Shown: positions 8,334-18,788, counted from the stretch's first letter. The stretch is DNA of 58,271 nucleotides from Loigolactobacillus bifermentans DSM 20003 (GCF_001434575.1 NZ_AZDA01000093.1:1-58271); one strand, 5' to 3'. The notes: a model not told the origin generated them from the letters alone. Made by a program: numbers and translations.

Positions 8334-9269
8334 GTGGGTGAAAAATATCCATTTCCAACGTCGCCAACTGACTTAGAACGGCTTGCACAGCAAGCCGTTG
8401 CACAAGCGGATTGGGCGACTGCTTGCCAGCTTTACCAGCAGCTCTATCAAGCCGAACCTAGTTTTGAACATAACCAGCAATTAGCTGCTGTCTTAGCACA
8501 GGATGAGCAGTTTCAATTGGCATATGCGCTTCAAACGGAGTACTTGACTGATTACCAGCAAGCAACTTCTGAAATTCAACAAGCAGCCTTTAAACGGGTA
8601 TTAGCGGCACAACAGTTTGTTGCAGCTTATCGCTGGCGGACTTGGTTACCACAAGCCCAACAAGTAGCTGCGTTACAGGAAATTCAGCTTGCAGAGCGGC
8701 ATTATCAACAACAGGCGCAGGCGCCGATTGCACAATTAGAGCGGGATTTGTTTCATATTGATGAACAACCCATCTATCAGCAACTGATTCTTTTAAAGCA
8801 AGCACAACAGTTACCACTGGCGCATTTTAAAACGGTTATGGCCCGCTTATTAGTGAATCCCTTTTTACATCCGTTAATGCGTGCCACTAGTTTGGAAATG
8901 TTGGTCCAGATCAAATGTACCACGTCTTTCACATTTGAAACGATCCAGCAGCAACAGATCACGGTTGTGCCAGCAACACTAGTTGAAATTTTACAAGTAC
9001 CTGTGATTCAAACGTTAAAAGAACGGTTAACGGCTACGCTAGGCACAACAGATCCGATTATGACACAGGCTTTACAGGAAACAATCGATTTACATGCCGC
9101 ATATTTGTATCCATTAGCGTCGCAAATCATGACAGAGCCAGCAGACGACTGGTTGGCCGTTTATCAAGCAGTGTATCAGCAGCAAAAGACGTCATTAACC
9201 ACAAAACAACAACAAATTTTAGATTGGCAACAACGTTTAGATCGATTGACAGCACAATTAAATCTGTGA
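8334..9269 (+). CDS. TPR-like, glutamine-rich protein of unknown function
   Basis: A 311-residue soluble protein with no signal peptide or membrane segment. The N-terminal part (about 10-65) reads as tetratricopeptide-like helices (DLERLAQQAVAQADWATACQ, then LYQAEPSFEHNQQLAAVLAQ); the rest is helical and very rich in Gln, Ala and Leu. It starts at GTG 8334; an ATG two bases upstream is in another frame and stops quickly. It stands alone between a terminator (8272-8303) and the tuf promoter. TPR proteins usually scaffold protein contacts; the partner here is unknown. Confidence 0.75.
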   Translation: MGEKYPFPTSPTDLERLAQQAVAQADWATACQLYQQLYQAEPSFEHNQQLAAVLAQDEQFQLAYALQTEYLTDYQQATSEIQQAAFKRVLAAQQFVAAYRWRTWLPQAQQVAALQEIQLAERHYQQQAQAPIAQLERDLFHIDEQPIYQQLILLKQAQQLPLAHFKTVMARLLVNPFLHPLMRATSLEMLVQIKCTTSFTFETIQQQQITVVPATLVEILQVPVIQTLKERLTATLGTTDPIMTQALQETIDLHAAYLYPLASQIMTEPADDWLAVYQAVYQQQKTSLTTKQQQILDWQQRLDRLTAQLNL

Positions 9270-9305
9270 TTTTAAGAAAAATTTTGAAATAATCAGTCAA
9301 AGGTG

Positions 9306-9334
9306 TTTACAAAAAGCAAACGAGTCTATATAAT
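9306..9334 (+). promoter_or_regulatory. tuf promoter
   Basis: TTTACA (9306-9311), 17-base spacer, TATAAT (9329-9334). A near-consensus promoter, as expected for a highly expressed gene. Confidence 0.85.
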
Positions 9335-9361
9335 ATCTAAATGGATTCTTCTTAGTACATC

Positions 9362-9384
9362 AAAGCCAGTAACTTGGCTTTTGT
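9362..9384 (+). promoter_or_regulatory. hairpin in tuf leader
   Basis: AAAGCCA (9362-9368) pairs with TGGCTTT (9375-9381) and is followed by TTG. It lies about 20 bases into the predicted 140-base leader, and could act as an attenuator or stabilise the 5' end. Confidence 0.45.
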
Positions 9385-9478
9385 ATTGGGAAGTTGTATA
9401 ATAACTTGTAAAGAATTACCGGAATTAGTTTGCCCTAATTGCTGGATTATTCTTGCGAAAATACAGGAGGTTTCATTA

Positions 9479-10666
<1,188 letters not shown>

Positions 10667-10680
10667 TAACAACCATTTAA

Positions 10681-10707
10681 AGACTCGGGAAACCGAGTCT
10701 TTTTTTA
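10681..10707 (+). terminator. tuf terminator
   Basis: Perfect 8-bp stem AGACTCGG / CCGAGTCT with a GAAA tetraloop, followed by T8. Confidence 0.92.
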
Positions 10708-10838
10708 TAAAAAAACTGAAAAGCCGCTGTTTAGCGCTAATTTCTGGGCTAGAATGATTTACAAGGTGGTTTAATTAAGTTAAAATGGTTACCGTATGCA
10801 ATGAGACAATTGCGAATAAATATTCCGGAGGGAAATTA

Positions 10839-12167
10839 ATGTCAGCAAAATGGGAAAAAAAGGGTGCCACAGACGGCGAATTAACCTTTGAAATTGATCA
10901 AGATACAATTAAGAAAGGCTTAGACCAAGCATTCACACGTGTTAAGAAAAACTTGAATGTTCCTGGCTTCCGTAAAGGAAAAGTATCACGCCAAGTGTTC
11001 AACCACTTATACGGTGAACAAGCTTTGTATGAAGATGGCTTAAACATTGTGTTGCCTGCCGCTTATGATGCAGCAGTTAAAGAAGCTGAAATTAAACCAG
11101 TTGACCAACCAAACATTGATGTTAAAAGTATGGATCAAGACAAGCCTTGGGAAATTGTTGCGAAAGTAACCGTTGAACCTGAAGTCACTTTAGGTGATTA
11201 CAAAGGTTTAGCTGTTCCAACGCAAGACCGGACTGTTTCTGATGAAGATGTTGATAAGCAATTAGAAACCAAGCGTCAACAACAAGCAGAACTTGTCTTA
11301 AAAGAAGATGCAGCTGCTGAATCTGGCGATACAGTTGTTATCGACTATAAAGGGACTGTTGACGGCGAAGCCTTTGAAGGCGGTTCAGCTGACAACTATT
11401 CATTAGAATTAGGTTCAAACAGCTTCATTCCTGGCTTTGAAGACCAATTAGTTGGCCACAAAGCTGATGAAGACGTTGACGTTAAAGTAACCTTCCCTGA
11501 AGATTACCAAGCCAAAGATCTTGCTGGTAAAGATGCTGTCTTTGCAACAAAGATCCATGAAGTCAAAGCGAAAGAATTACCAGAACTTGATGACGAATTT
11601 GCCAAAGATGTTGATGAAGATGTTGATACTTTAGTTGAATTGAAGGCTAAGACGAAAGAAGATCTTCAAAAACAAAAAGATGACGCTGCCGATGAAGCTA
11701 TCGAAGATGCTGCCATTAAAGAAGCTGTTAACAACGCTGAAGTTCAACCCGTTCCTCAAGCGATGTTAGATGACGAAGTACAACGTCAATTAGACCAATA
11801 CTTAGGCAACATGCAACAACAAGGCATTGATCCTAAGATGTACTATCAATTAACTGGGACTTCTGAAGATGATTTGAAGAAGCAATTCAGCGCTGATGCT
11901 GAAACACGCGTTAAGACAAACTTGGTACTTGAAGCAATCGTTGCTGCTGAAAAGATCGAACCAACTGAAGATGAAGTTCAAGCAGAAGTGAAAGACTTAG
12001 CTGGCCAATACGGTATGGAAGAAAAAGCCGTTCGTGCTGCTTTAAGCGATGACATGTTGAAACATGATATTGCCGTTAAAGCTGCTATTAAATTATTGAC
12101 AGATTCTGCTAAAGAATCTGACGTTAAAGCTGACGCTGAGGCAGATGCAGCTAAGGATGCTGAATAA
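10839..12167 (+). CDS. tig: trigger factor chaperone
   Basis: Trigger factor binds the ribosomal exit tunnel and folds nascent chains; it also has peptidyl-prolyl isomerase activity. ATG 10839 follows GGAGGG, giving 442 residues. Domains in order: ribosome-binding tail with the signature GFRKGK (about 44-49), the FKBP-type isomerase domain (about 160-245, [17 protein letters not shown]), and the long helical C-terminal chaperone domain ending in an acidic/alanine tail. The clpX gene follows after a terminator, the usual tig-clpX order linking folding and proteolysis. Confidence 0.96.
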   Translation: MSAKWEKKGATDGELTFEIDQDTIKKGLDQAFTRVKKNLNVPGFRKGKVSRQVFNHLYGEQALYEDGLNIVLPAAYDAAVKEAEIKPVDQPNIDVKSMDQDKPWEIVAKVTVEPEVTLGDYKGLAVPTQDRTVSDEDVDKQLETKRQQQAELVLKEDAAAESGDTVVIDYKGTVDGEAFEGGSADNYSLELGSNSFIPGFEDQLVGHKADEDVDVKVTFPEDYQAKDLAGKDAVFATKIHEVKAKELPELDDEFAKDVDEDVDTLVELKAKTKEDLQKQKDDAADEAIEDAAIKEAVNNAEVQPVPQAMLDDEVQRQLDQYLGNMQQQGIDPKMYYQLTGTSEDDLKKQFSADAETRVKTNLVLEAIVAAEKIEPTEDEVQAEVKDLAGQYGMEEKAVRAALSDDMLKHDIAVKAAIKLLTDSAKESDVKADAEADAAKDAE

Positions 12168-12181
12168 GCAATCACTTGAAA

Positions 12182-12214
12182 AATAGCAGTGCCAATAGGC
12201 ACCGCTATTTTTTT
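12182..12214 (+). terminator. tig terminator
   Basis: 12-bp stem with one internal mismatch (AATAGCAGTGCC and its partner), AATA loop, then T8. Confidence 0.9.
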
Positions 12215-12343
12215 GGGCTAAGCAGTTTGCTTTACCTGACTGAAGATCTATGTTAAATTGGCCCAGTGTCAAAGGTTTAACATTGGCTTTTCAAAGGCTT
12301 TAAGGTAAGATAAGAACAGAAACTTTATTAGGGGTTGATAAAT

Positions 12344-13594
12344 GTGTTTGATAATACAGAAACGGATGGCCCTGTCAATTGCTCCTTTTGCGGCAAGTCG
12401 CAAGATCAAGTCAAAAAAATCGTGGCTGGCCCTGGTGTCTACATTTGCAATGAATGTATTGATCTTTGTAAAGAAATTATTGACGAGGAATTTCAGGATG
12501 ATGCCTACAGCGATTTACTTGAGGTTCCAAAACCAGTTGAAATCTTAAATATTTTAAATCAATATGTGATTGGGCAAGACGAGGCCAAACGGGCGTTAGC
12601 CGTTGCCGTTTATAATCACTACAAACGGGTCAATCAAATGGAAGTTGCTGAAGAAGGCGATACTGAGCTTCAAAAGAGTAACATTTCGTTGATTGGACCA
12701 ACTGGTTCCGGGAAAACATTCTTGGCACAAAGCTTGGCACGGATCCTGAAAGTACCATTTGCAATTGCAGATGCCACGACTTTAACAGAAGCCGGTTATG
12801 TGGGCGAAGATGTTGAAAACATTTTGTTGAAGTTATTGCAAAATGCGGACTACGATGTAGAAAAGGCCCAAAAAGGGATCATTTACATTGATGAAATCGA
12901 TAAAATCGCTAAAAAGAGTGAAAACGTCTCAATTACGCGTGATGTTTCTGGTGAAGGGGTGCAACAAGCCCTGTTGAAGATTCTTGAAGGAACCATTGCG
13001 AACGTACCACCCCAGGGTGGTCGTAAACATCCACAACAAGAATTTATTCAGATTGACACCACCAATATTTTATTCATCGTCGGCGGGGCTTTTGACGGAA
13101 TTGAAAACATTGTCAAAGAGCGGTTAGGCGATAAAGTAATTGGCTTTAGCGGTAAAGATGCGCAAGGGTTTGATGATACGAAGAGCCTCATGCAACAAGT
13201 CATTCCAGAAGACTTAATGAAATTTGGGTTGATTCCTGAATTTATCGGTCGGATTCCAATCATGGCGGCTTTAGAGAAGCTTACAGAAGATGATTTGGTT
13301 CGCATTTTGACAGAGCCTAAAAACGCTTTGGTGAAACAATATACCAAGTTGTTGGCGTTAGACGATGTGAAGCTTGAGTTTGAATCAGGTGCTTTACACG
13401 CGATTGCCCATGAAGCCATTGAACGAAATACAGGTGCTCGGGGCTTGCGTTCAATTATTGAAGAAGTTATGATGGATATTATGTTTGATTTACCAAGTCG
13501 TGATGATGTCGAAAAAGCAATCATTACTGAAGATACGGTAAAAGGAACTGGGAAACCAACCCTGATTTTAATGGATGGTCAAAAGGCTTCCTAA
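12344..13594 (+). CDS. clpX: ATP-dependent Clp protease ATP-binding subunit ClpX
   Basis: ClpX is the AAA+ unfoldase that feeds substrates to ClpP. I place the start at GTG 12344 (MFDNTETDG), 9 bases after AGGGG; a TTG at 12335 would add three residues but sits in the ribosome-binding site. The 416-residue protein has the N-terminal zinc-binding domain (CSFC at 13-16 and CNEC), Walker A GPTGSGKT near residue 118, the pore sequence GYVGED, Walker [11 protein letters not shown], and sensor regions ([10 protein letters not shown]). It lies between tig and ysxC as in most Firmicutes. Confidence 0.95.
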   Translation: MFDNTETDGPVNCSFCGKSQDQVKKIVAGPGVYICNECIDLCKEIIDEEFQDDAYSDLLEVPKPVEILNILNQYVIGQDEAKRALAVAVYNHYKRVNQMEVAEEGDTELQKSNISLIGPTGSGKTFLAQSLARILKVPFAIADATTLTEAGYVGEDVENILLKLLQNADYDVEKAQKGIIYIDEIDKIAKKSENVSITRDVSGEGVQQALLKILEGTIANVPPQGGRKHPQQEFIQIDTTNILFIVGGAFDGIENIVKERLGDKVIGFSGKDAQGFDDTKSLMQQVIPEDLMKFGLIPEFIGRIPIMAALEKLTEDDLVRILTEPKNALVKQYTKLLALDDVKLEFESGALHAIAHEAIERNTGARGLRSIIEEVMMDIMFDLPSRDDVEKAIITEDTVKGTGKPTLILMDGQKAS

Positions 13595-13600
13595 GCCGAC

Positions 13601-13634
13601 AAAGAAGTCAGCAACGTGCTGACTTCTTTTTTTT
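13601..13634 (+). terminator. clpX terminator
   Basis: Perfect 12-bp stem AAAGAAGTCAGC / GCTGACTTCTTT with a 5-base loop, then T run to 13634. Confidence 0.92.
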
Positions 13635-13688
13635 ACGATTTGAAGTATGTTAGAATGAAACGAGTAGAAATGAAAGCGAGGCAACAGG

Positions 13689-14312
13689 ATGCAGATTCAA
13701 AACGTGGAATTGGTGATCAGCGCAGTAGCGGCTGGCCAATATCCTACTGACCAATTACCAGAGATTGCGTTAACCGGTCGTTCTAATGTCGGCAAGTCAT
13801 CATTGATCAATAAACTGATCAGCCGGCGCAAAATGGCGCGCACGTCGAGTACGCCTGGGAAAACCCAAACGTTGAATTTTTATCGCTTGAACCAGGCCCT
13901 TTATTTTGTTGATGTCCCAGGCTATGGTTATGCGAAGGTTTCTAAACGAGATCGAGAAAAGTTCTCTCAAATGATTGAAACTTATTTAACCTCACGGCAA
14001 ACTTTAAAAGGGGTCGTCTCATTAGTGGATATTCGCCACGAACCAACAGCTGATGATATTTCCATGTATCAATATTTAAAGTATTATCATATTCCCGTTT
14101 TAGTCGTCGCAACGAAGGGGGATAAAGTACCTCGTGGTAAGTGGAATCAGCGCATCAGTCGTATTTCAAAGGCACTAGAATTGAATCAAACCGATCAAAT
14201 CGTTGTTTTTTCAAGTCAAACAGGCGTTGGTTCCGATCAGGTTTGGCAATGGGTTGAACAACAAACAGCAGTGGAGGTTTCAGCATGGAATTCACAGAAT
14301 ACCAAAAATTAG
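13689..14312 (+). CDS. ysxC: ribosome biogenesis GTP-binding protein YsxC/EngB
   Basis: YsxC is an essential small GTPase for late assembly of the 50S subunit. The 207-residue protein has G1 GRSNVGKSS (30-38), the G2 region [12 protein letters not shown]3 [12 protein letters not shown] and G4 TKGD. The ATG at 13689 follows GAGGCAACAGG. Its last 28 bases overlap the start of the next gene, a MazG-type hydrolase, whose ribosome-binding site lies inside ysxC; the two are probably co-translated. Confidence 0.95.
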   Translation: MQIQNVELVISAVAAGQYPTDQLPEIALTGRSNVGKSSLINKLISRRKMARTSSTPGKTQTLNFYRLNQALYFVDVPGYGYAKVSKRDREKFSQMIETYLTSRQTLKGVVSLVDIRHEPTADDISMYQYLKYYHIPVLVVATKGDKVPRGKWNQRISRISKALELNQTDQIVVFSSQTGVGSDQVWQWVEQQTAVEVSAWNSQNTKN

Positions 14313-14578
14313 CAAATCGAACCCTTTTAGGGAATGAACAGGTGTTGACCAATTGTGCACTGGGTTTGGCCAGTGAAAGTGGCGAGGTCACCGAATTGAT
14401 TAAGAAATACACCTTTCATGGCGAGACGCTTGATCGTGACAAGTTGACCCACGAAATGGGTGATGTGCTGTGGTATTTATCGCAGATTGCCGAATGGGCT
14501 GATATTCCCTTTGACGAAGTGGCAACGGCTAATATTGAACGTTTAAATGCACAATACGCACAACGCTTAAAAAAATAA
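14285..14578 (+). CDS. MazG-like nucleotide pyrophosphohydrolase
   Basis: A 97-residue all-helical protein of the MazG/all-alpha NTP pyrophosphatase superfamily, which cleaves (d)NTPs to NMP and pyrophosphate in pool sanitation. The metal-binding pattern is visible: ESGEV (residues 30-34, ExxE type) and EMGDVLW (the ExxD half). The ATG at 14285 has GGAGGT 6 bases upstream, inside ysxC. Substrate specificity cannot be read from sequence. A bidirectional terminator follows. Confidence 0.82.
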   Translation: MEFTEYQKLANRTLLGNEQVLTNCALGLASESGEVTELIKKYTFHGETLDRDKLTHEMGDVLWYLSQIAEWADIPFDEVATANIERLNAQYAQRLKK

Positions 14579-14626
14579 AAAAAGTGAGTGAACGTCACAC
14601 ATCATGTCCGTTCACTCACTTTTTTA
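14576..14626. terminator. bidirectional terminator between MazG-like gene and SDR
   Basis: A 14-bp perfect stem (14581-14594 with 14609-14622) has an A run on the left and a T run on the right, serving both convergent genes. Confidence 0.92.
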
Positions 14627-15379
14627 TTTTTCGATCCAACCGCCATCAATGGGAATCACACTACCATGAATGTAGTCTGCAGCAGGGCTGATGAGAAAGA
14701 GACTTAAAGCGGCGACTTCTTCAGGTTGCGCCCATCGTTTAGCAGGCGTTTGTTCGGCAACCCAATGTGCCATTTCAGCAGTGCCTGCAAAGTCAGCTGC
14801 ATTCATAGGCGTTTCGATCGCACCAGGCGCAATGCAATTTGCACGGATTCCTTGTGCTGCGTAATCATAGTCTAATTGCTTGGTATAGCCGATAATGGCG
14901 TGTTTAGCGGCAGTATAGACGGCGCCACCACCACCGGCAACCAAACCAGCAATTGAGGCCATATTCAGACAAACACCGTGACCTTGTGCTAACATTGTGG
15001 GCAAAACAGCATTCGTCATTAAAAATTGGGCTTTTAAATTAATGGCCATTACGGTATCCCATTGCTGGCTTGAGGTTTTTAAAGTTGGCGCATAGCCGTC
15101 AAGGACACCTGCAGTATTTAATAGGAAATCACAGCCTTCTAAAGCGGTTAGTGCTTGTTGAACGGTGGTGATCAGTGCCGCTTCATTGCGTAAGTCGCAT
15201 TGAAAGACCGTTAATTGTTGGGGGTGCGTTTCAACGAGACGCTGAATATGATCAACGTTGAGATCGATCCCCGCAACCGTTACCCCTTGTTCAAGCAAGG
15301 CCTTTGTTTGGGCAAGTCCGATACCAGAGTTCACACCGGTGATAATTGCTTTTTGATGGTGCAATTCAGGAATGATCAT
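14624..15379 (-). CDS. short-chain dehydrogenase/reductase (FabG-like)
   Basis: A 251-residue classical SDR using NAD(P)H. The Rossmann motif TGVNSGIG lies near the N-terminus, followed by NTAGV, the catalytic Ser in NMASIAG, and YTAAK with catalytic Tyr and Lys; the C-terminus SVIPIDGGW is typical. I start it at the ATG complementary to 15377-15379, because it overlaps the stop of the upstream gene as ATGA; a TTG five codons earlier is less likely. It is co-translated with a DUF2829 protein, which gives no clear substrate. FabG for fatty acid synthesis is unlikely without fab neighbours. Confidence 0.82.
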   Translation of the reverse strand: MIIPELHHQKAIITGVNSGIGLAQTKALLEQGVTVAGIDLNVDHIQRLVETHPQQLTVFQCDLRNEAALITTVQQALTALEGCDFLLNTAGVLDGYAPTLKTSSQQWDTVMAINLKAQFLMTNAVLPTMLAQGHGVCLNMASIAGLVAGGGGAVYTAAKHAIIGYTKQLDYDYAAQGIRANCIAPGAIETPMNAADFAGTAEMAHWVAEQTPAKRWAQPEEVAALSLFLISPAADYIHGSVIPIDGGWIEK

Positions 15380-15600
15380 TCGACAAGCTGCCAATCATCT
15401 GCTAAAACGTCGCATGAGGTCGGTTGAAACATGGACAAGCTAGGTGCTTCCTGAGTTTTAATCAATAAATAAGGGTTCACCGCTTCACCGTGGTAAGTGT
15501 CATCGGTTACCTCAAAAATATATAATTCTGAGCCACCCCAGCCGGTCCGAATTGCTTTTTTGCCAGCTTTAAGCGCAGGTAAGATTGCTTCAAATGTCAT
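15376..15600 (-). CDS. DUF2829 / Tad2-family small protein
   Basis: The 74-residue protein has the DUF2829 layout: MTFEAILPALKAGKKAIRT at the start, then GWGGSELYIF, a central NPYLLIKT, and the closing LADDWQLVE. It has no membrane segment. In phages, proteins of this family (Tad2) sequester the cyclic ADP-ribose-type signal of Thoeris defence; chromosomal and small LAB versions are widespread and mostly uncharacterised. A GGAGG lies upstream of the ATG (complement of 15598-15600). Its stop overlaps the SDR start by four bases. Family assignment is from pattern recognition; an anti-defence role is not shown. Confidence 0.78.
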   Translation of the reverse strand: MTFEAILPALKAGKKAIRTGWGGSELYIFEVTDDTYHGEAVNPYLLIKTQEAPSLSMFQPTSCDVLADDWQLVE

Positions 15601-15641
15601 TAGAAAACCTCCTTAGGTTTTAGAGCGTTAAATTATGGTTG

Positions 15642-16166
15642 TTAAACGGTTAAGTCGATTCGGCGGGTTAAAGCATAGATGACAACGGCACCTAATAATA
15701 AAGAAGCCAATTCACCTAAGGCAATCGTCGCATACGTGGGCCAAAACGGAATATGGCTAATGAAATGTAATTCTAGTGCAATGATCCAACTGAAGAACGT
15801 ACAACTCAGTGTACTCATGCCTAAGCGGTAAGTCACGCGTTTAACATGGCGTGTCAGCCAATAGCTGACACTGGTCATGATCAGGGTTTCTAAACTACCA
15901 AAAATCACATCGATAATGCCTAAAGGAGACATTAGGTTCGCTAACGCGCAGGCCAACGTTAAGGCTAAAATATAACGTCGGTGAAAAACGGTCAAATGAT
16001 TAAGCCCTTCGCCTAGCCGTAATTGCACTGCGCCGTAGCTCAGGGGATTGAGCAATAGGGTCAGACAAAGGTAAAGGGCGGTGACAAGGCCGATTTTTGC
16101 CAAGCCATTTGCCGAGGGTCTTGTTTTAAGCGTAAAAGCACTTCCTTTTGATAAAAATGAACCCAT
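15642..16166 (-). CDS. queT: QueT-family queuosine precursor transporter (start uncertain)
   Basis: An integral membrane protein of about 174 residues with five to six hydrophobic segments. The block LNPLSYGAVQLRLGEGLN and the following NLMSPLGIIDVIFG match the QueT family, the substrate-binding (S) unit of an energy-coupling-factor importer for preQ-type precursors of queuosine. The shared ECF module is not in this window. The N-terminus is doubtful: the ATG at 16166 has no Shine-Dalgarno and lies 3 bases after a TGGTATACT extended -10 element, so either that element is not used, or translation starts further in. I saw no preQ1 riboswitch. Confidence 0.78.
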   Translation of the reverse strand: MGSFLSKGSAFTLKTRPSANGLAKIGLVTALYLCLTLLLNPLSYGAVQLRLGEGLNHLTVFHRRYILALTLACALANLMSPLGIIDVIFGSLETLIMTSVSYWLTRHVKRVTYRLGMSTLSCTFFSWIIALELHFISHIPFWPTYATIALGELASLLLGAVVIYALTRRIDLTV

Positions 16167-16168
16167 CA

Positions 16169-16174
16169 AGTATA
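16169..16174 (-). promoter_or_regulatory. candidate extended -10 for queT
   Basis: Minus-strand TTGGTATACT contains TGnTATACT just before the ATG at 16166; no good -35 is seen. If used, the transcript would begin at or inside the annotated start codon. Confidence 0.35.
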
Positions 16175-16191
16175 CCAAAAAGACTCAAAAT

Positions 16192-16212
16192 AAAAAACCG
16201 TCAGAGACGGTT
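16192..16212 (-). terminator. terminator of the 48-residue gene
   Basis: Stem AACCGTC / GACGGTT (16196-16212) with a 3-base loop and six T on the minus strand (complement of 16192-16197). It begins within the stop codon of the small gene. Confidence 0.85.
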
Positions 16213-16358
16213 TAAGCTTGCTGATCATTTTTGGCGTCGGATTGTTTTTTGTCGGTTTCTTTTGTGTCTTTTTTCTTGTCAACTGGATCCTTAGGAACGG
16301 TGGCAAATTTATCGAAAAGTTCGTTTAAGCTATTATCTTGTCTAAAGGTTAAGCCCAT
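16212..16358 (-). CDS. small charged protein resembling the SPJ_0845 family
   Basis: A 48-residue gene supported by a good Shine-Dalgarno (GAGGTGA, 6 bases before the ATG at the complement of 16356-16358) and its own terminator. The N-terminal half (MGLTFRQDNSLNELFDKFAT) is amphipathic; the second half is a Lys/Asp/Thr/Gln-rich low-complexity tail (KKKDTKETDKK), likely disordered. It resembles the short LAB/streptococcal proteins named SPJ_0845 family, with the conserved Leu-Phe-x-x-Phe-Ala core, whose function is unknown. It is monocistronic. Confidence 0.72.
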   Translation of the reverse strand: MGLTFRQDNSLNELFDKFATVPKDPVDKKKDTKETDKKQSDAKNDQQA

Positions 16359-16521
16359 TGTGTTCACCTCACATTTTTCTTGATGTAAGCTTAGCAGGAA
16401 TTACGATAGAGTGCAAGCAAGTCGTTGCGTGCTGATCTGGCGCAAGAATGTGGCAAATGGCACCTGTTAAATGTATATATGAATAATTTAATGCATAAAA
16501 CAACTTATTTACCGAAAACTA

Positions 16522-16550
16522 TTGCATAAACAATCATTTGTGTTTATAAT
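16522..16550 (+). promoter_or_regulatory. promoter of amino acid ABC importer
   Basis: TTGCAT (16522-16527), 17-base spacer, TATAAT (16545-16550). The region is AT-rich and has no evident cre or T-box element. Confidence 0.82.
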
Positions 16551-16587
16551 CTAATCATTGAATAAAAATGAATAGGAAGAGGACACT

Positions 16588-18048
16588 ATGAGGAAAGTAA
16601 TTTTATGGCTTAGCCTAGTATTAGGCTTAATTTTTACCGGATTAGCAGTGGCGCAGCCAACTCAGGCTGCTACCGTTGATAATTCCTTACAAGAAGTGAA
16701 AGATAAGGGGACGCTGGTGATGGGGACCAGCCCAGATTATCCGCCTTATGAATTCCTAGTTAACCGTGGTGGGAAGGACCGCGTTGTGGGGATGGATGTG
16801 GATATTGCGAAGAAGATCGCCAAAGATCTACACGTTAAATTGGTGATCAAGCAAATGAGTTTTGACTCATTGTTGGTGGCACTCGAAACCCATAAAGTCG
16901 ACATGGTGATCTCTGGGATGTCACCAACACCAGCTCGTAAAAAGAGTGTTGATTTTTCCAAGATCTACTACCGTGGTGGCCAGTCCATTGTGGTGAACAA
17001 AACGGACGCCAAGCTGTATAAGGATAAAAACTCCTTTGCCAACAAAACAGTTGGGGCACAAACCGGGAGTATTCAATATGATTTAGGCAAGAAACAAATC
17101 AAGAATTCAACCGTTAAGGGATTGGATAAAATCACCGATTTGATTTTGGCATTAAAGAGTAACAAAGTACAAGGGGTGATTATGGAAGAACCGACGGCAC
17201 AAGCCTATGTTGAAAATGATAAGGGCTTAGCCATGGTGAATGGGAAATTCCATTTAGGCGATGGTGAAAATAACACGGCCATTGGTTTCCGTAAAGGGTC
17301 AACGAGTTTGGTCAATGAGGTGAATAAATCAGTTGATCAAATCACGTCACAAAACTTAACCAAACAGTACTTAGCGGATGCCGGTTCTTATATGAAGGTC
17401 AATACCAAGAATACGTCAATGTGGCATTATGCCGGTTACTTTGGTAAAGGGGTCGAATATACCTTAATTATCACAGTAATCAGTGTGTTCTTTGGGATTT
17501 TGTTAGGGACCTTGTTTGCCTTAATGCGGTTGGCCCACAACCCATTGGTGCACAGTGTTGGGGTAGCCTATATTGAATTTGTTCGGGGCACACCATTGAT
17601 GATTCAAGTCATGTTTGTTTACTTTGGAATTGGGTTATTTATCAATATTCCAGCATTAACAGCCGGGATCATTGCTGTTTCCTTGAACTCTGCTGCCTAC
17701 GTTGCCGAAATTATTCGTGGTGGGATCAATTCTGTGCCGATCGGCCAAACAGAAGCGGCACGTAGTTTAGGATTGAGTAAGAACCAAACTTTCAGTAGCG
17801 TGGTATTCCCACAAGCATTGAAGAACATTTGGCCAGCGTTAGGGAATGAGTTTGTTTCCTTAATTAAGGAAAGCTCGATTGTCTCAATTATCGGGGTAAC
17901 CGATTTAATTTATCAATTAAAGGCTGTTCAAACAGCAACTTATAAAGGGGTACTGCCAATCGTTGTTGCGATGATCTTGTACTTCATTATGACCTTTAGC
18001 TTGTCTAAAGTATTGAACCATTTCGAAAGGAGAATGCGGCATGAGTAA
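16588..18048 (+). CDS. glnP: glutamine/polar amino acid ABC importer, fused substrate-binding and permease subunit
   Basis: A 486-residue fusion. Residues 1-27 are a signal peptide (ending in Ala-rich AVAQPTQAA). Residues about 36-262 form a family 3 periplasmic-type binding domain ([40 protein letters not shown]). Residues about 283-480 form the HisM/GlnP-type permease domain with the EAA loop ([20 protein letters not shown]). Lactococcal GlnP carries two binding domains; this one carries one. ATG 16588 follows AGGAAGAGG. It overlaps the ATPase gene by 8 bases. Exact substrate (Gln, Glu or Asn) is not certain. Confidence 0.9.
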   Translation: MRKVILWLSLVLGLIFTGLAVAQPTQAATVDNSLQEVKDKGTLVMGTSPDYPPYEFLVNRGGKDRVVGMDVDIAKKIAKDLHVKLVIKQMSFDSLLVALETHKVDMVISGMSPTPARKKSVDFSKIYYRGGQSIVVNKTDAKLYKDKNSFANKTVGAQTGSIQYDLGKKQIKNSTVKGLDKITDLILALKSNKVQGVIMEEPTAQAYVENDKGLAMVNGKFHLGDGENNTAIGFRKGSTSLVNEVNKSVDQITSQNLTKQYLADAGSYMKVNTKNTSMWHYAGYFGKGVEYTLIITVISVFFGILLGTLFALMRLAHNPLVHSVGVAYIEFVRGTPLMIQVMFVYFGIGLFINIPALTAGIIAVSLNSAAYVAEIIRGGINSVPIGQTEAARSLGLSKNQTFSSVVFPQALKNIWPALGNEFVSLIKESSIVSIIGVTDLIYQLKAVQTATYKGVLPIVVAMILYFIMTFSLSKVLNHFERRMRHE

Positions 18049-18781
18049 GATGATTGAAATCAAAGGCTTAAGCAAAAAGTTCGGTAAAACAGAGGTTTTG
18101 AAAGATTTAAACGGTACTGTTGAAAAGGGCCAAGTGATTTGCGTCATCGGTCCTTCTGGCGGTGGTAAAAGTACGTTTCTCCGTTGCTTGAACTTATTGG
18201 AACAACCAACCAGTGGCCAAGTAACCTTTGAAGATAGCGATTTAACGGCTTTAAATGAAGGTCAGCTTAATCAATTGCGGGAAAAAATGGGGATGGTGTT
18301 CCAAAGTTTTAACCTATTCTCCAATATGACCGTGATTGAAAATGTGAAGTTAGCACCGATGAAAGTTAAGAGCATGTCATCTGACGACGCCCAAACGTTG
18401 GCCTTGAAGTTATTGGATCAAGTCGGTTTGAAAGAAAAAGCGGACGTTTACCCAGCTAGCTTATCGGGTGGTCAACAACAGCGGGTGGCCATTGCCCGGG
18501 CGTTAGCCATGAACCCTGATGTAATGCTGTTTGATGAACCAACTTCTGCTTTGGATCCAGAAATGGTTGGTGAAGTGCTGAAAGTAATGCAAGATCTCGC
18601 CAACGAAGGCATGACCATGGTGGTGGTAACCCACGAAATGGGCTTTGCAAAAAATGTAGCGGATCAGGTATGGTTTATGGACGGTGGCGTTTTTGCTGAA
18701 AAAGGCACGCCAACTGAAATTTTTGACCATCCACAAAATGAACGGACACAGGATTTCTTAGCTAAAATTCTAGAAGCATAA
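18041..18781 (+). CDS. glnQ: polar amino acid ABC importer ATPase
   Basis: A 246-residue ABC ATPase that powers the fused permease upstream. Walker A GPSGGGKS is at residues 38-45, the Q-loop in [10 protein letters not shown], signature [15 protein letters not shown] near 140, Walker [15 protein letters not shown], and the H-loop in VVVTHEMGF. The ATG at 18041 is 13 bases after GAAAGGAG and overlaps the glnP stop, consistent with coupled translation. A terminator follows at 18789. Confidence 0.94.
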   Translation: MSKMIEIKGLSKKFGKTEVLKDLNGTVEKGQVICVIGPSGGGKSTFLRCLNLLEQPTSGQVTFEDSDLTALNEGQLNQLREKMGMVFQSFNLFSNMTVIENVKLAPMKVKSMSSDDAQTLALKLLDQVGLKEKADVYPASLSGGQQQRVAIARALAMNPDVMLFDEPTSALDPEMVGEVLKVMQDLANEGMTMVVVTHEMGFAKNVADQVWFMDGGVFAEKGTPTEIFDHPQNERTQDFLAKILEA

Positions 18782-18788
18782 TTGCCGT

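Noticed and set aside
13048-13524. 158-codon open frame antisense to clpX
   Set aside because: No ribosome site or family resemblance; it mirrors the codon structure of clpX.
15376-15600. Calling the DUF2829 gene a phage anti-defence gene or prophage remnant
   Set aside because: No phage genes or Thoeris genes are nearby, and it is coupled to a metabolic-type SDR. Only the family resemblance is claimed.
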